Shown here: positions 16,432-24,300 of the stretch, one piece after another
Numbering within the stretch: the stretch's first letter is position 1
Layout: the number at the start of each line of letters is the position of its first letter
DNA from: CBDUQI01 sp965369325
Lineage (GTDB): Bacteria > Pseudomonadota > Gammaproteobacteria > Steroidobacterales > JBCBZW01
DNA length: 35,657 nt
Reading direction: 5' to 3'
Assembly: GCA_965369325.1 (NCBI GenBank)
Contig: CBDUQI010000037.1
Coordinates: 1 to 35,657, forward strand
Notes under the pieces: model-generated
Database searches by the model: none
Told to the model about the DNA's origin: nothing
What the model saw: the letters and a program-made list of their open reading frames with translations, nothing else
Translations under genes and position numbers: made by a program

Positions 16432-18882
16432 ATGAAACCAAAGAGTCTTCCTGAGCGCGCGAATGTCCTCATCATCGGTGGCGGCGTTGTCGGTTGCAGC
16501 GTAGCCTACCACCTGGCACGTATCGGTGTGAGCGATGTTGTCGTACTCGAAAAACACCAGCTCACCTCTGGCACCACCTGGCACGCCGCCGGTTTAGTGC
16601 CGCAGCTTCGCAGCTCACGGAAACTGACTGAACTGTCCCGATACGGACTGCACCTGTACCCTGAACTGGAACAAGAAACCGGCCAGTCGACCGGCCTGAA
16701 GCAGAACGGCAGTCTGAACATCGCCACCTCCAACGGGCGCCTGGAGGAGGTGCGACGCGGCGCTACGATGGCGCGTCAGCTGGGTATCGAGGCACTGGAT
16801 ATCGGGCCTGCGGAAGTCGCAGAATTGTGGCCGCTGCTGCAAACCAGCGATGTTCTCGGCGCCGTGTATGTCCCGAAAGATGGTCAGCTGAACCCGGTGG
16901 ACCTCACCATGGCATTCGCCAAGGGCGCCCGCCAGCGCGGTGCCACCATCCTCGAACACGTTACCGTACAGGAAGTCGATCACGACGGCATCCGCGTGAA
17001 GGGTCTTATGACCAATCACGGCTACATCCAATCCACCGTTATCGTCAATTGCGCAGGCATGTGGGCACGCGAACTTGCCATGCAGTGCGGTGTGAGCATT
17101 CCACTGCATGCGTGCGAGCACTTTTACGCCATCACCGAACCCATGGCCGGCCTGCCCGGGCACTTGCCGGTATTGCGCGATGCCGACCGCAACGCTTACT
17201 ACAAAGAGGATGCGGGCAAGATCCTTATCGGTGCGTTCGAGCCGGTAGCCAAACCGTGGGGAATGAACGGCATTCCCGAGGGCTTCAGCTTTGGCGAGCT
17301 GCCGGAAGATCTGGAGCACTTCATGCCGATTTTGGAAGGCGCGATGCACCGAGTGCCTAGACTGGAAACCACCGGCATACAAACCTTCTTCAACGGGCCC
17401 GAGAGTTTTACCGCCGACGGCAGTTACGTGTTGGGTGAAGCGCCGGAACTGACTGGGTTCTTTGTTGCCGCCGGATTCAACTCGGTGGGCATCCAGTCCG
17501 CCGCCGGTGCCGGGCGCGTGTTGGCGCAATGGATTAACACCGGACGCCCTCCAGCGGATCTGTGGGATGTCGACATCCGGCGAACCTTCAGCTACCAGAG
17601 CAATGCTGCCTACATACAGGAGCGAGTCAGCGAGACGCTTGGTCTGCTGTACGAAATGCACTGGCCTTACCGACAGTATGAAACCTCGCGCAATATTTTT
17701 CACAGCCCCTTACACGCGCAGCTGAAGGCGCGCGGCGCCTGCTTTGGCGAAGTGGCCGGTTGGGAACGGGCAAACTGGTTCGCGAGCGGCAACATCAAAC
17801 CCCAGTACGAGTACAGCTACAAACGCCAGAACTGGTTTGAGCTCGCAGCGCAAGAGCACCGCGCCGTACGCGAGAGCGTCGGCATCTTCGATCAGACCTC
17901 GTTCGCCAAATTTCAACTCACAGGCCCGGGCGCGCAGGATTTCCTACAGCGCATCTGCACCAACGACGTGGCAGTGCCGAACGGACAGGTGGTGTATACG
18001 CAGTGGCTAAACCCACAAGGAGGCATCGAGGCCGATCTGACGGTAACCCGTATTGACGCGCAGAAATATCACATCATCACGACGCCCGCGACCAGCCGAC
18101 GCGATTTGCATTGGCTACAGCAGCACCACCCATCACAACATCAATGCACACTGATGGACATCACCAATCACTACGCGGTTATCAGCGTAATGGGTCCACG
18201 ATCTCGCAATCTATTGCAGTCTCTGTCTGATGATGACTGGGGCGATGATGCGTTCGCCTTTTCCACCGCACGCAAGATGACAATCGGTGGGATTGAGGTG
18301 CTGGCCCAGCGTATTACTTTCGTCGGCGAACTCGGCTGGGAATTGTACATTCCCACCGACAATGCGCTGGCTGCGTACAGGGCGATTATGCAGCGTGAAC
18401 GCCAGTTTGAAGCAAGGCTTTGTGGCTATCACACACTGGACTCGTGCCGACTGGAGAAAGCTTATCGGCACTGGGGACATGATATTAACGACCTTGACAC
18501 TGTGGTTGAAGCCGGCCTGAGTTTCACCTGCGCCATGCACAAAGACATTGAGTTTATCGGGCGCCAAACCGTGGCAGACCAACGCGAGCAAGGCGTCGAA
18601 CGCCGCCTGCTGCAATTCGCATTGGATGACAGCGAGCCGCTGCTGTACCACAATGAGACCATTTATCGTGAGGGCGAAGCCGTCGGTTACGTCACCTCGG
18701 GCGCGTTCGGGCACACATTGGGCCGCGCGGTTGCGCTTGGCATCGTCAATCATCCACGCGGCGAACGACTGGCAGACCTACGATCCAGTCGCTATGAGAT
18801 CGAGATTGCTGGCGAGAAGTTTTCGGCCAGCGCCAGCTCGCGCGCCATGTACGATCCCGAGGGCGCGCGCGTGCGCTCATGA
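16432..18882 (+). CDS. FAD- and folate-dependent N-demethylase, sarcosine dehydrogenase-like
   Basis: The 816-residue product has the DMGDH/SARDH plan. An N-terminal FAD (DAO) domain carries GGGVVG near residue 16, and a TTWHAAG motif whose His51 matches the histidine that binds FAD covalently in this family. A linker region follows to about 420, then GcvT aminomethyltransferase N- and C-terminal domains. In the folate site it reads GGIEADLTVTR with Asp535, the sarcosine-dehydrogenase-like form. QNGSLNIA, YVPKDGQLNP and the LVPQLRSS stretch after the FAD histidine also look SARDH-like from memory. The expected reaction is oxidation of an N-methyl amine with transfer of the C1 unit to tetrahydrofolate. 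I prefer ATG 16432 over TTG 16417; the ribosome site is weak in both cases. It follows tpa by 74 bp, so N-methyltaurine is a candidate substrate; sarcosine is the conservative alternative. Confidence 0.85.
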   Translation: MKPKSLPERANVLIIGGGVVGCSVAYHLARIGVSDVVVLEKHQLTSGTTWHAAGLVPQLRSSRKLTELSRYGLHLYPELEQETGQSTGLKQNGSLNIATSNGRLEEVRRGATMARQLGIEALDIGPAEVAELWPLLQTSDVLGAVYVPKDGQLNPVDLTMAFAKGARQRGATILEHVTVQEVDHDGIRVKGLMTNHGYIQSTVIVNCAGMWARELAMQCGVSIPLHACEHFYAITEPMAGLPGHLPVLRDADRNAYYKEDAGKILIGAFEPVAKPWGMNGIPEGFSFGELPEDLEHFMPILEGAMHRVPRLETTGIQTFFNGPESFTADGSYVLGEAPELTGFFVAAGFNSVGIQSAAGAGRVLAQWINTGRPPADLWDVDIRRTFSYQSNAAYIQERVSETLGLLYEMHWPYRQYETSRNIFHSPLHAQLKARGACFGEVAGWERANWFASGNIKPQYEYSYKRQNWFELAAQEHRAVRESVGIFDQTSFAKFQLTGPGAQDFLQRICTNDVAVPNGQVVYTQWLNPQGGIEADLTVTRIDAQKYHIITTPATSRRDLHWLQQHHPSQHQCTLMDITNHYAVISVMGPRSRNLLQSLSDDDWGDDAFAFSTARKMTIGGIEVLAQRITFVGELGWELYIPTDNALAAYRAIMQRERQFEARLCGYHTLDSCRLEKAYRHWGHDINDLDTVVEAGLSFTCAMHKDIEFIGRQTVADQREQGVERRLLQFALDDSEPLLYHNETIYREGEAVGYVTSGAFGHTLGRAVALGIVNHPRGERLADLRSSRYEIEIAGEKFSASASSRAMYDPEGARVRS

Positions 18883-18955
18883 TCGCCGCAGCAGCCGCGC
18901 ACAGAGCGCTCGCGACATCCGAGCGCGCATCAGCACGAAACCATTCAGGTGAGAT

Positions 18956-21400
18956 ATGAAATCAGAAGCTCGGGTCGTTGTCATTGGCGGCGGCGTGGTG
19001 GGTGTCAGCACCCTGTACCACCTGGCGAAAAAGGGTTGGGGTGACGACGTCATGCTGCTCGAAAAAGGCGAGCTGACCTCAGGCAGCACGTGGCACGCGG
19101 CTGGCCTTCTGCCATTGTTCAACATGAACTACAGCATGGGGCTGATTCAAAAATACTCAATCGAACTGTATCAAACGCTAGAGCAAGAAACCGGCCAGGC
19201 CGTGGGGTACAAAAATGTTGGAAGCATTCGCCTGGCGATGAATTGCGATCGCATGGATGAACACCTGCAGTACGCGACAGTGGCCGCCACCATCGGTGTG
19301 AACGTACAGTTCTTGAGCCCGGAACAGTTCGGTGAAATGGTACCGCTGGCCAATACGGAGGGCCTACTGGATGCCATGTATCACCCCGACGACGGATACA
19401 TTCAACCTGCCGACCTCACGCAGGCGCTGGCTAAAGGCGCGCGTGCCCGCGGGGCAACTATCCACCGCAAGACACAGGTGACCGCCATCGAGCGCACTGA
19501 AGATGGGCGTTGGCGGGTCATCACCGACAAGGGCGATGTCACCTGCGAGCATGTGGTCTCGGCCACGGGCAACTACGCGAGGCAAACGGGCGCGATGGTT
19601 GGCCTGGATGTGCCTGTACTGTCCGTGGAACACCAGTACATTGTCAGCGAGCCGCATCCGGACGTAGTCGCCAGGCACGCCCAAGGTCACCCGGAGATGC
19701 CTGTCATCCGCGAGTCTGACCGCTCGTGGTATTTGCGCGAAGAAAATAAGGGCCTCATCCTGGGACCGTACGAGCACGGTGCCCCGTGCTGCTATCTGGA
19801 CGGACCGTCAGATGGCGCGGAGTACGAGTTATTCAATGCCGACCTTGACCGGCTGGAGCCTCACATCGAGGCGGCCATTCACCGCGTACCCGCATTTGCC
19901 GACGTCGGCGTCAAACAGATCTACAACGGTGCGATTGCCTACACGCCCGATGCCAGTCCTATTATCGGTCCTGCATGGGGGCTGAAGAACTTCTGGCTGA
20001 ACGAGGGCCATACCTATGGCATTACCCTGGCCGGTGGTGCCGGGTGGCAATTGGCGGAGTGGATCGTTGAAGGCGAACCGACCATCGACATGCTTAGCAT
20101 CGACCCGCGTCGCTTCGGTCAATACGCTACCGAGGCGTATCTGATCAAGAAAAACGAAGAGTGCTACGCGCATCAGTTCATCACCCACTTTCCGGACGAG
20201 GAACGTGCCGCAGGGCGCCCGCTACGCACCGCGCCGTGCTACGAGCGCCTGAAGAACATGGGCGCGGTATTCGGTCAGAAAGCCGGCTGGGAGCGTCCCA
20301 ACTGGTTCGCCACCAAGGGCATGGAAGCACTCGACCATTGGTCTTTTCGGCGCTCGCGCTGGTTTGAGGCCATCGGCCGGGAGATCGCGAACGTTACCAA
20401 CAACGTCGGTGTACTCGACATGACCTCGTTCGCAAAGTGTCGTATCAGCGGCACCGGCGCCGAAGCGTTCCTTGACAGCATGGTGGCCAATAGCCTGCCG
20501 ACTAAGGCAGGCCATCTGTGCCTCGCCCACGCACTCAATCGCAAGGGCGGTGTGCATTCCGAGTTCACCATCATGCGCGAATCTCGCGAGTCGTTCTACA
20601 TTGTCTCCGGCGCGGGCCTGCAGCGCCTGGATCACGACTATCTTCGCCGCCGCATGCCCGAGGATGGCTCCGTACAGTTCCAGCAACTCACCGGTGCAAC
20701 CGGCGTGTTGGTGGTGGCGGGACCAAAATCCCGCGAGCTGTTACAACGCGTTTCCCGCGACGACTTCTCCAACCAGGCGTTCCCGTGGTTGCGGGCAAGG
20801 GATGTCTGCATCGCCATGGTGCCGGTGAATGCAATGCGGGTGAACTTTGTCGGTGAACTGGGATGGGAACTGCATCACCCAATCGAGTATCAGAACCATC
20901 TGTTCGATGCACTATTCGCCGCAGGCGAAAACCTGGGTATCGCACCGTTTGGTATTCGGGCAATGGACTCCATGCGCTTGGAAAAATCCTATCGCATGGT
21001 AGGCACGGAGATGTCCATCGAGTACTCCGCCTACGAGTCCGGGCTAGATCGTTTTGTAAAACCAGCCAAAGGCGATTTTCTGGGACGCGATGGCCTGCTC
21101 GCCTGGCATCAGGACGGCGCGACCCGCAAGTTGGTCGCGCTCGAAGTGCTGAACGTGGACGATGCCGATGCGCTCGGTAGCAACGCGATCAGCAAAGGTG
21201 GTGCGATTGTCGGGCGCGCCACCAGCGGCGGTTTCGGATTCCGTGTCAACAAGTCGCTTGCAATGGCCTTGATCAACGCCGACTGCGCTGAAGTTGGCAC
21301 ACAGCTTCACATCGACATTCTGGGCCGACGTCACCGCGCATTGGTGATCCCGCAGAGCCCATTTGACCCGACTAACGCTCGCCTCCGATCCAACGATTGA
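18956..21400 (+). CDS. FAD- and folate-dependent N-demethylase, dimethylglycine dehydrogenase-like
   Basis: A second 814-residue DAO-GcvT fusion, paralogous to the gene before it. It has GGGVVG at 11-16, the covalent-FAD histidine H47 in GSTWHAAGLLPLF, and GcvT domains from about residue 430. Its folate site reads GGVHSEFTIMR with Glu536 where the upstream paralogue has Asp; Glu there is, as I recall, the dimethylglycine-dehydrogenase form. YSIELYQTLEQETGQAVGY also resembles DMGDH. AGG lies 6 nt before the ATG within AGGTGAG. The 73-bp spacing and shared strand with tpa and the SARDH-like gene suggest one operon. A DMGDH-like then a SARDH-like enzyme would remove two methyl groups in turn. 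In a taurine operon, N,N-dimethyltaurine is an attractive substrate, but dimethylglycine is not excluded. A strong hairpin follows. Confidence 0.85.
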   Translation: MKSEARVVVIGGGVVGVSTLYHLAKKGWGDDVMLLEKGELTSGSTWHAAGLLPLFNMNYSMGLIQKYSIELYQTLEQETGQAVGYKNVGSIRLAMNCDRMDEHLQYATVAATIGVNVQFLSPEQFGEMVPLANTEGLLDAMYHPDDGYIQPADLTQALAKGARARGATIHRKTQVTAIERTEDGRWRVITDKGDVTCEHVVSATGNYARQTGAMVGLDVPVLSVEHQYIVSEPHPDVVARHAQGHPEMPVIRESDRSWYLREENKGLILGPYEHGAPCCYLDGPSDGAEYELFNADLDRLEPHIEAAIHRVPAFADVGVKQIYNGAIAYTPDASPIIGPAWGLKNFWLNEGHTYGITLAGGAGWQLAEWIVEGEPTIDMLSIDPRRFGQYATEAYLIKKNEECYAHQFITHFPDEERAAGRPLRTAPCYERLKNMGAVFGQKAGWERPNWFATKGMEALDHWSFRRSRWFEAIGREIANVTNNVGVLDMTSFAKCRISGTGAEAFLDSMVANSLPTKAGHLCLAHALNRKGGVHSEFTIMRESRESFYIVSGAGLQRLDHDYLRRRMPEDGSVQFQQLTGATGVLVVAGPKSRELLQRVSRDDFSNQAFPWLRARDVCIAMVPVNAMRVNFVGELGWELHHPIEYQNHLFDALFAAGENLGIAPFGIRAMDSMRLEKSYRMVGTEMSIEYSAYESGLDRFVKPAKGDFLGRDGLLAWHQDGATRKLVALEVLNVDDADALGSNAISKGGAIVGRATSGGFGFRVNKSLAMALINADCAEVGTQLHIDILGRRHRALVIPQSPFDPTNARLRSND

Positions 21401-21412
21401 GGCGGCAAGCTC

Positions 21413-21439
21413 GCGTGGCGGCGATACCCGCCGCCACGC
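21413..21439. terminator. strong hairpin between convergent genes
   Basis: An 11-bp perfect GC-rich stem (GCGTGGCGGCG / CGCCGCCACGC) closes a 5-nt ATACC loop. It lies 13 bp after the stop of the DMGDH-like gene and 14 bp from the stop of the convergent EEP gene. Neither strand shows a T-tract after it, so it is not a classic intrinsic terminator. It may act as a bidirectional 3' barrier or rely on Rho. Confidence 0.5.
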
Positions 21440-21452
21440 AGATGCGCACACC

Positions 21453-22583
21453 TTACTGAGGCATGCTCGGCGGCAACGAGTACACACCCATCACGGGCAA
21501 ATGGTCCGACAACGCCAGCGCCTCCTTCTGCACAACATAGGCATCGCGCAACGCCCATTGATCACTGTAGAACAAATAGTCGATGGTGCGATCAGGCCCG
21601 TTGACAGTCGGGTCGTTGGGAAAGTGTGTATACCACGGTACCGGATCGACTGACATTACATTTGCCAACGACGGAATCGCACGGTACCGCTCGTATAGCG
21701 GGGCGATTCGAGGTTGCGGGTCGAACTCGCCGGTACGCGCTTTGGCGATGCGTGCGCGTTGACGATTATTATCGGGTGGCAGCAAATTCAGATCGCCCCC
21801 GAATACCCAGGGTACGCGCTCGTCGTCCAGAGACCGCAACAACTCAAGAGTTTTCTCGACCTGCCGCTCCATCACGCCGGTACCTGCTCCCCAGGCATCA
21901 AAGTGCGTATTGATCATAGCGATCGTGCCACCTTTGTCTGTGGCGATATGTGATTCAAGCAAAGCCCGCTGGAAGTTAAACGGCCTGACCAAAAAATTGC
22001 GAGCCTTTCGGGGCAACTGGTGGCGGACTGATTTGGTGATACGGTAACGTGACAGCGTAGATAACTGCATGTCGACCGGGGCCATCACGTGCGGGTGCAA
22101 GATGTACTCCGCCTGCCAGTACGGCGCGTGTGATTGGCAGGCGTACACACCATCCGGCAGCCGTCGCAGCAGTTCACTAGCCTGATCTATGTAGTATGTA
22201 CGACCGTCGTTTCCCCCGTTAATCTCTTGCAGCATCACCACGTCCGGGGCCTCATTCGCGATCAACGTTGCCACCTCATCCAGCGTCCACAGCACGTGTT
22301 CCTTAGAGGGTTTGTCGGCGATCGCCTTGCCCGCCAACCCTACGGCTTCCACCCGCTGTTGATCCTCAAGATCAATATCGTAGAAAAAAATATAGTGCTT
22401 GCTGGCCATGTACTGCACGTTGTAGCTCATAACCTTAAGCGGTGTTCCCACCGCCCATACCGGTGCATCCGCCGCGCAGTCCACCGCAGCAATCTCCAGG
22501 TCCTGCGGCGAGTAAGCACGCAAGCGCAGCACCGTGACCGCTATCACTACGCTGAGCAGTACGGCGCCCAAAACCTTAAGCAT
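21453..22583 (-). CDS. endonuclease/exonuclease/phosphatase (EEP) superfamily protein, membrane-anchored
   Basis: Starting at ATG 22583, the 376-residue product opens with a hydrophobic segment (LGAVLLSVVIAVTVL) that anchors or exports it. ATG 22619 in the same frame is also possible and would give 388 residues; neither start has a good ribosome site at normal distance. EEP-fold catalytic motifs appear in order: MSYNVQYM, VVMLQEIN with the metal Glu, TIAMINTHFDAWG, FGGDLNLLP, RTIDYLF and the terminal LSDHLP. This is the metal-dependent phosphodiester or phosphomonoester hydrolase set shared by DNase I, sphingomyelinases and inositol phosphatases. The substrate cannot be read from the sequence; an extracytoplasmic lipid or nucleic acid phosphodiester is plausible. 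It follows the MFS gene closely and is probably co-transcribed. Confidence 0.8.
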   Translation of the reverse strand: MLKVLGAVLLSVVIAVTVLRLRAYSPQDLEIAAVDCAADAPVWAVGTPLKVMSYNVQYMASKHYIFFYDIDLEDQQRVEAVGLAGKAIADKPSKEHVLWTLDEVATLIANEAPDVVMLQEINGGNDGRTYYIDQASELLRRLPDGVYACQSHAPYWQAEYILHPHVMAPVDMQLSTLSRYRITKSVRHQLPRKARNFLVRPFNFQRALLESHIATDKGGTIAMINTHFDAWGAGTGVMERQVEKTLELLRSLDDERVPWVFGGDLNLLPPDNNRQRARIAKARTGEFDPQPRIAPLYERYRAIPSLANVMSVDPVPWYTHFPNDPTVNGPDRTIDYLFYSDQWALRDAYVVQKEALALSDHLPVMGVYSLPPSMPQ

Positions 22584-22633
22584 AAATGAGAAAACGACCA
22601 GCTCCTCCTGCCAATGCATAGGCTATATCGACA

Positions 22634-23992
22634 CTACCTCAACCGGACCGCTATGCTCCAGGGCAACATTGCCAGACACAACGCGATAATCACCCAAAAT
22701 GGCAGCACCGCCATCTGCGAGTACAACCAGACACTGAGCGCCGGTGCGCCAACAAAGGTCGCCCCCGTCACCCCCGATACCATGCCCGCGATCGCACCCT
22801 GCTCGTGTTGCTCCACCGCCAATGATGCGCCGGCGGTAAAGCCGGGCCGGAAAAGACCGAACCCAAGCGAGCAAATCGAAAAGCCCAGCACGATGTCCAA
22901 CAACCCGTCGGAATAACTAATCATCGCACTACCGAGCGCGGCGAGCACCAACCCCCAGACTACCAGCGTGCGCGGTTGCAGCGAAAGCAGCGGGATCAGC
23001 CCCCATTGTGCGAGCAGCGTTGCCACCGCGCCGGCCATCAGAACGATCCCGATCATCTCAACTGCCTGGGCCGGATCCGCGCGCAAGCCGATTCGATCCA
23101 TTACCAGGAAGCCAATCACCCCTAACACCATTGCGTGCGCGTGCCCGCCGCCCAAACCCACAATCAACCATGGCCGGATGCGCTCATCCGACCAGGCCAG
23201 TTCGCTCACGGGCGCGTGCGGTTCATCCCCCGCCTGATGGCGCTGGGCATCAACGGTGTCAACGCTCGCCGTAGGTGTCGAGCGCTGGTCATGTTCGGTG
23301 GTGCTATCGCGTAAAAGCGCGATCGAGGACGGTGCTGAACTGTACGGCTCGCGCATCACAACCCCCCGCGCCTCAAAGCTCGGGTCGTCATCGGGGAGCG
23401 CCAGCGCCAACGCCACCATCACCAGCACACCAATCGCGCCGAACACGAACAAAGGGCTGGACAGCCCCAGTCCAGGCATCATCAAGTATGGCGCCGCCGC
23501 AGGGCCTACCACTGTGCCAAGGCCAAAGGATGAGGCGACCAGTGACAAAGCTTTGGTTCTGTCCGCGCCGTGCGTGCGCGAGGCCACGTATGCTTGCACA
23601 GCCGGCGGTGCCGCCGAACCCAGGCCACCGTACAACGTGCGCAACAGACCGAAAACAACGAAGGTCCAAAACGCAGCTAAAACACCGATCAAGCCCAGGT
23701 ATAGCACAATGCCACTTAGCAGCATCGACGCCGAAAACCCCACCAGGCCCAGGTGCATAAGCTTTTTGCGACCGCGGCGATCCGACATCCGGGCCCACTT
23801 GGGTGCGGTGTACACCCAAAACAACGCGGACCAGCTAAACGCCAGGCTCACCCACACATCCGGAATGTTCAGTTGCGAGCCGATGGTCGGCAGCAACGAG
23901 TGCATTGCCGTGTTACCGGATGCGGTTACCAGCATGACCGCAAACAATACACTCAGGCGGCCGCTGTCGATTGTGTCGGTGGGCGTATTCAC
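22634..23992 (-). CDS. MFS transporter (DHA1-like)
   Basis: A 452-residue major facilitator with 12 predicted membrane segments. The loop 2-3 signature reads WARMSDRRGRKKLM, the MFS D-R/K-x-G-R/K-R/K motif, and GLGTVVGPAAAPYL is the segment-5 motif typical of antiporters. The central cytosolic loop (about 205-270) is unusually long and hydrophilic. The start is a GTG at 23992 without a clear ribosome site. The substrate is unknown. Because a sulfite or taurine carrier is otherwise missing from the window it is tempting to assign one, but no sequence feature supports that beyond a TTGGTACT motif just upstream that also occurs before tpa. An operon with the EEP gene is likely, since the stop-to-start gap is short. 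Confidence 0.85.
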   Translation of the reverse strand: MNTPTDTIDSGRLSVLFAVMLVTASGNTAMHSLLPTIGSQLNIPDVWVSLAFSWSALFWVYTAPKWARMSDRRGRKKLMHLGLVGFSASMLLSGIVLYLGLIGVLAAFWTFVVFGLLRTLYGGLGSAAPPAVQAYVASRTHGADRTKALSLVASSFGLGTVVGPAAAPYLMMPGLGLSSPLFVFGAIGVLVMVALALALPDDDPSFEARGVVMREPYSSAPSSIALLRDSTTEHDQRSTPTASVDTVDAQRHQAGDEPHAPVSELAWSDERIRPWLIVGLGGGHAHAMVLGVIGFLVMDRIGLRADPAQAVEMIGIVLMAGAVATLLAQWGLIPLLSLQPRTLVVWGLVLAALGSAMISYSDGLLDIVLGFSICSLGFGLFRPGFTAGASLAVEQHEQGAIAGMVSGVTGATFVGAPALSVWLYSQMAVLPFWVIIALCLAMLPWSIAVRLR

Positions 23993-24101
23993 CGGCGCGA
24001 TAGTACCAACTTAATCTTGACCCGGTAAGCAATCGTGATTCTCAGGAAATGGCCCCCGATGAGGCCGAACATTAGGTTAAGTACCTGTCCCCTGGCCGCG
24101 T

Positions 24102-24119
24102 CGCCGTCGCCGGACGGCG
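24102..24119. repeat. GC-rich stem-loop
   Basis: CGCCGTC, loop GCCG, then GACGGCG form a perfect 7-bp stem. TTTT follows at 24126-24129. It is in the divergent gap upstream of the E1 gene, where no transcript is obviously due to end. It could be a leader structure or a remnant repeat. Confidence 0.3.
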
Positions 24120-24171
24120 CCGGCCTTTTCCGGGCTGAGAAATACCCCGCGCATTCGCGCGACGACTGCAA

Positions 24172-24177
24172 TACAAT
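24172..24177 (+). promoter_or_regulatory. candidate -10 box for the E1 gene
   Basis: TACAAT, one mismatch from consensus, would start a leader of roughly 115 nt before ATG 24301. No recognisable -35 box lies at the right distance, so the call is weak. Confidence 0.3.
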
Positions 24178-24300
24178 CGCGTGGCTTACATTTCACGCGC
24201 CTGCGGCGCCGCAGCTCGCCTGTTCCGCCGGCGTCACCCGGGCCGGATCAAGCCCCTGAGCGCTGCGCACGCGCTGTTCCAAGGTGCCAGGAGCCACTTG

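Larger units (their letters stand above)
23993..24300. other. 308-bp divergent intergenic region
   Basis: This lies between the MFS gene (minus) and the E1 gene (plus). It contains a TTGGTACTATC element on the minus strand (24009-23999) directly before the MFS start, a 7-bp GC stem-loop at 24102-24119 with a nearby TTTT, and a TACAAT -10-like box on the plus strand (24172-24177). The E1 reading frame stays open back to a GTG at 24181, but I see no conserved protein features there and place that start at 24301. Confidence 0.5.

Noticed and set aside
16615..17703. Minus-strand open frame of 362 codons opposite the SARDH-like gene
   Set aside because: The plus-strand frame encodes a full conserved FAD/GcvT enzyme. 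The antisense frame shows no recognisable domain and is a by-product of high GC.
16432..21400. Long near-repeat suggesting a recent duplication of the two demethylase genes
   Set aside because: The proteins share fold and motifs, but their DNA and many diagnostic residues differ. They resemble two separate known subfamilies, so this is not a recent copy.
22634..23992. MFS protein as a sulfite or taurine exporter
   Set aside because: It lacks resemblance to TauE/TSUP or other known sulfite exporters. Only proximity and a weak upstream motif support it, so I left the function open.
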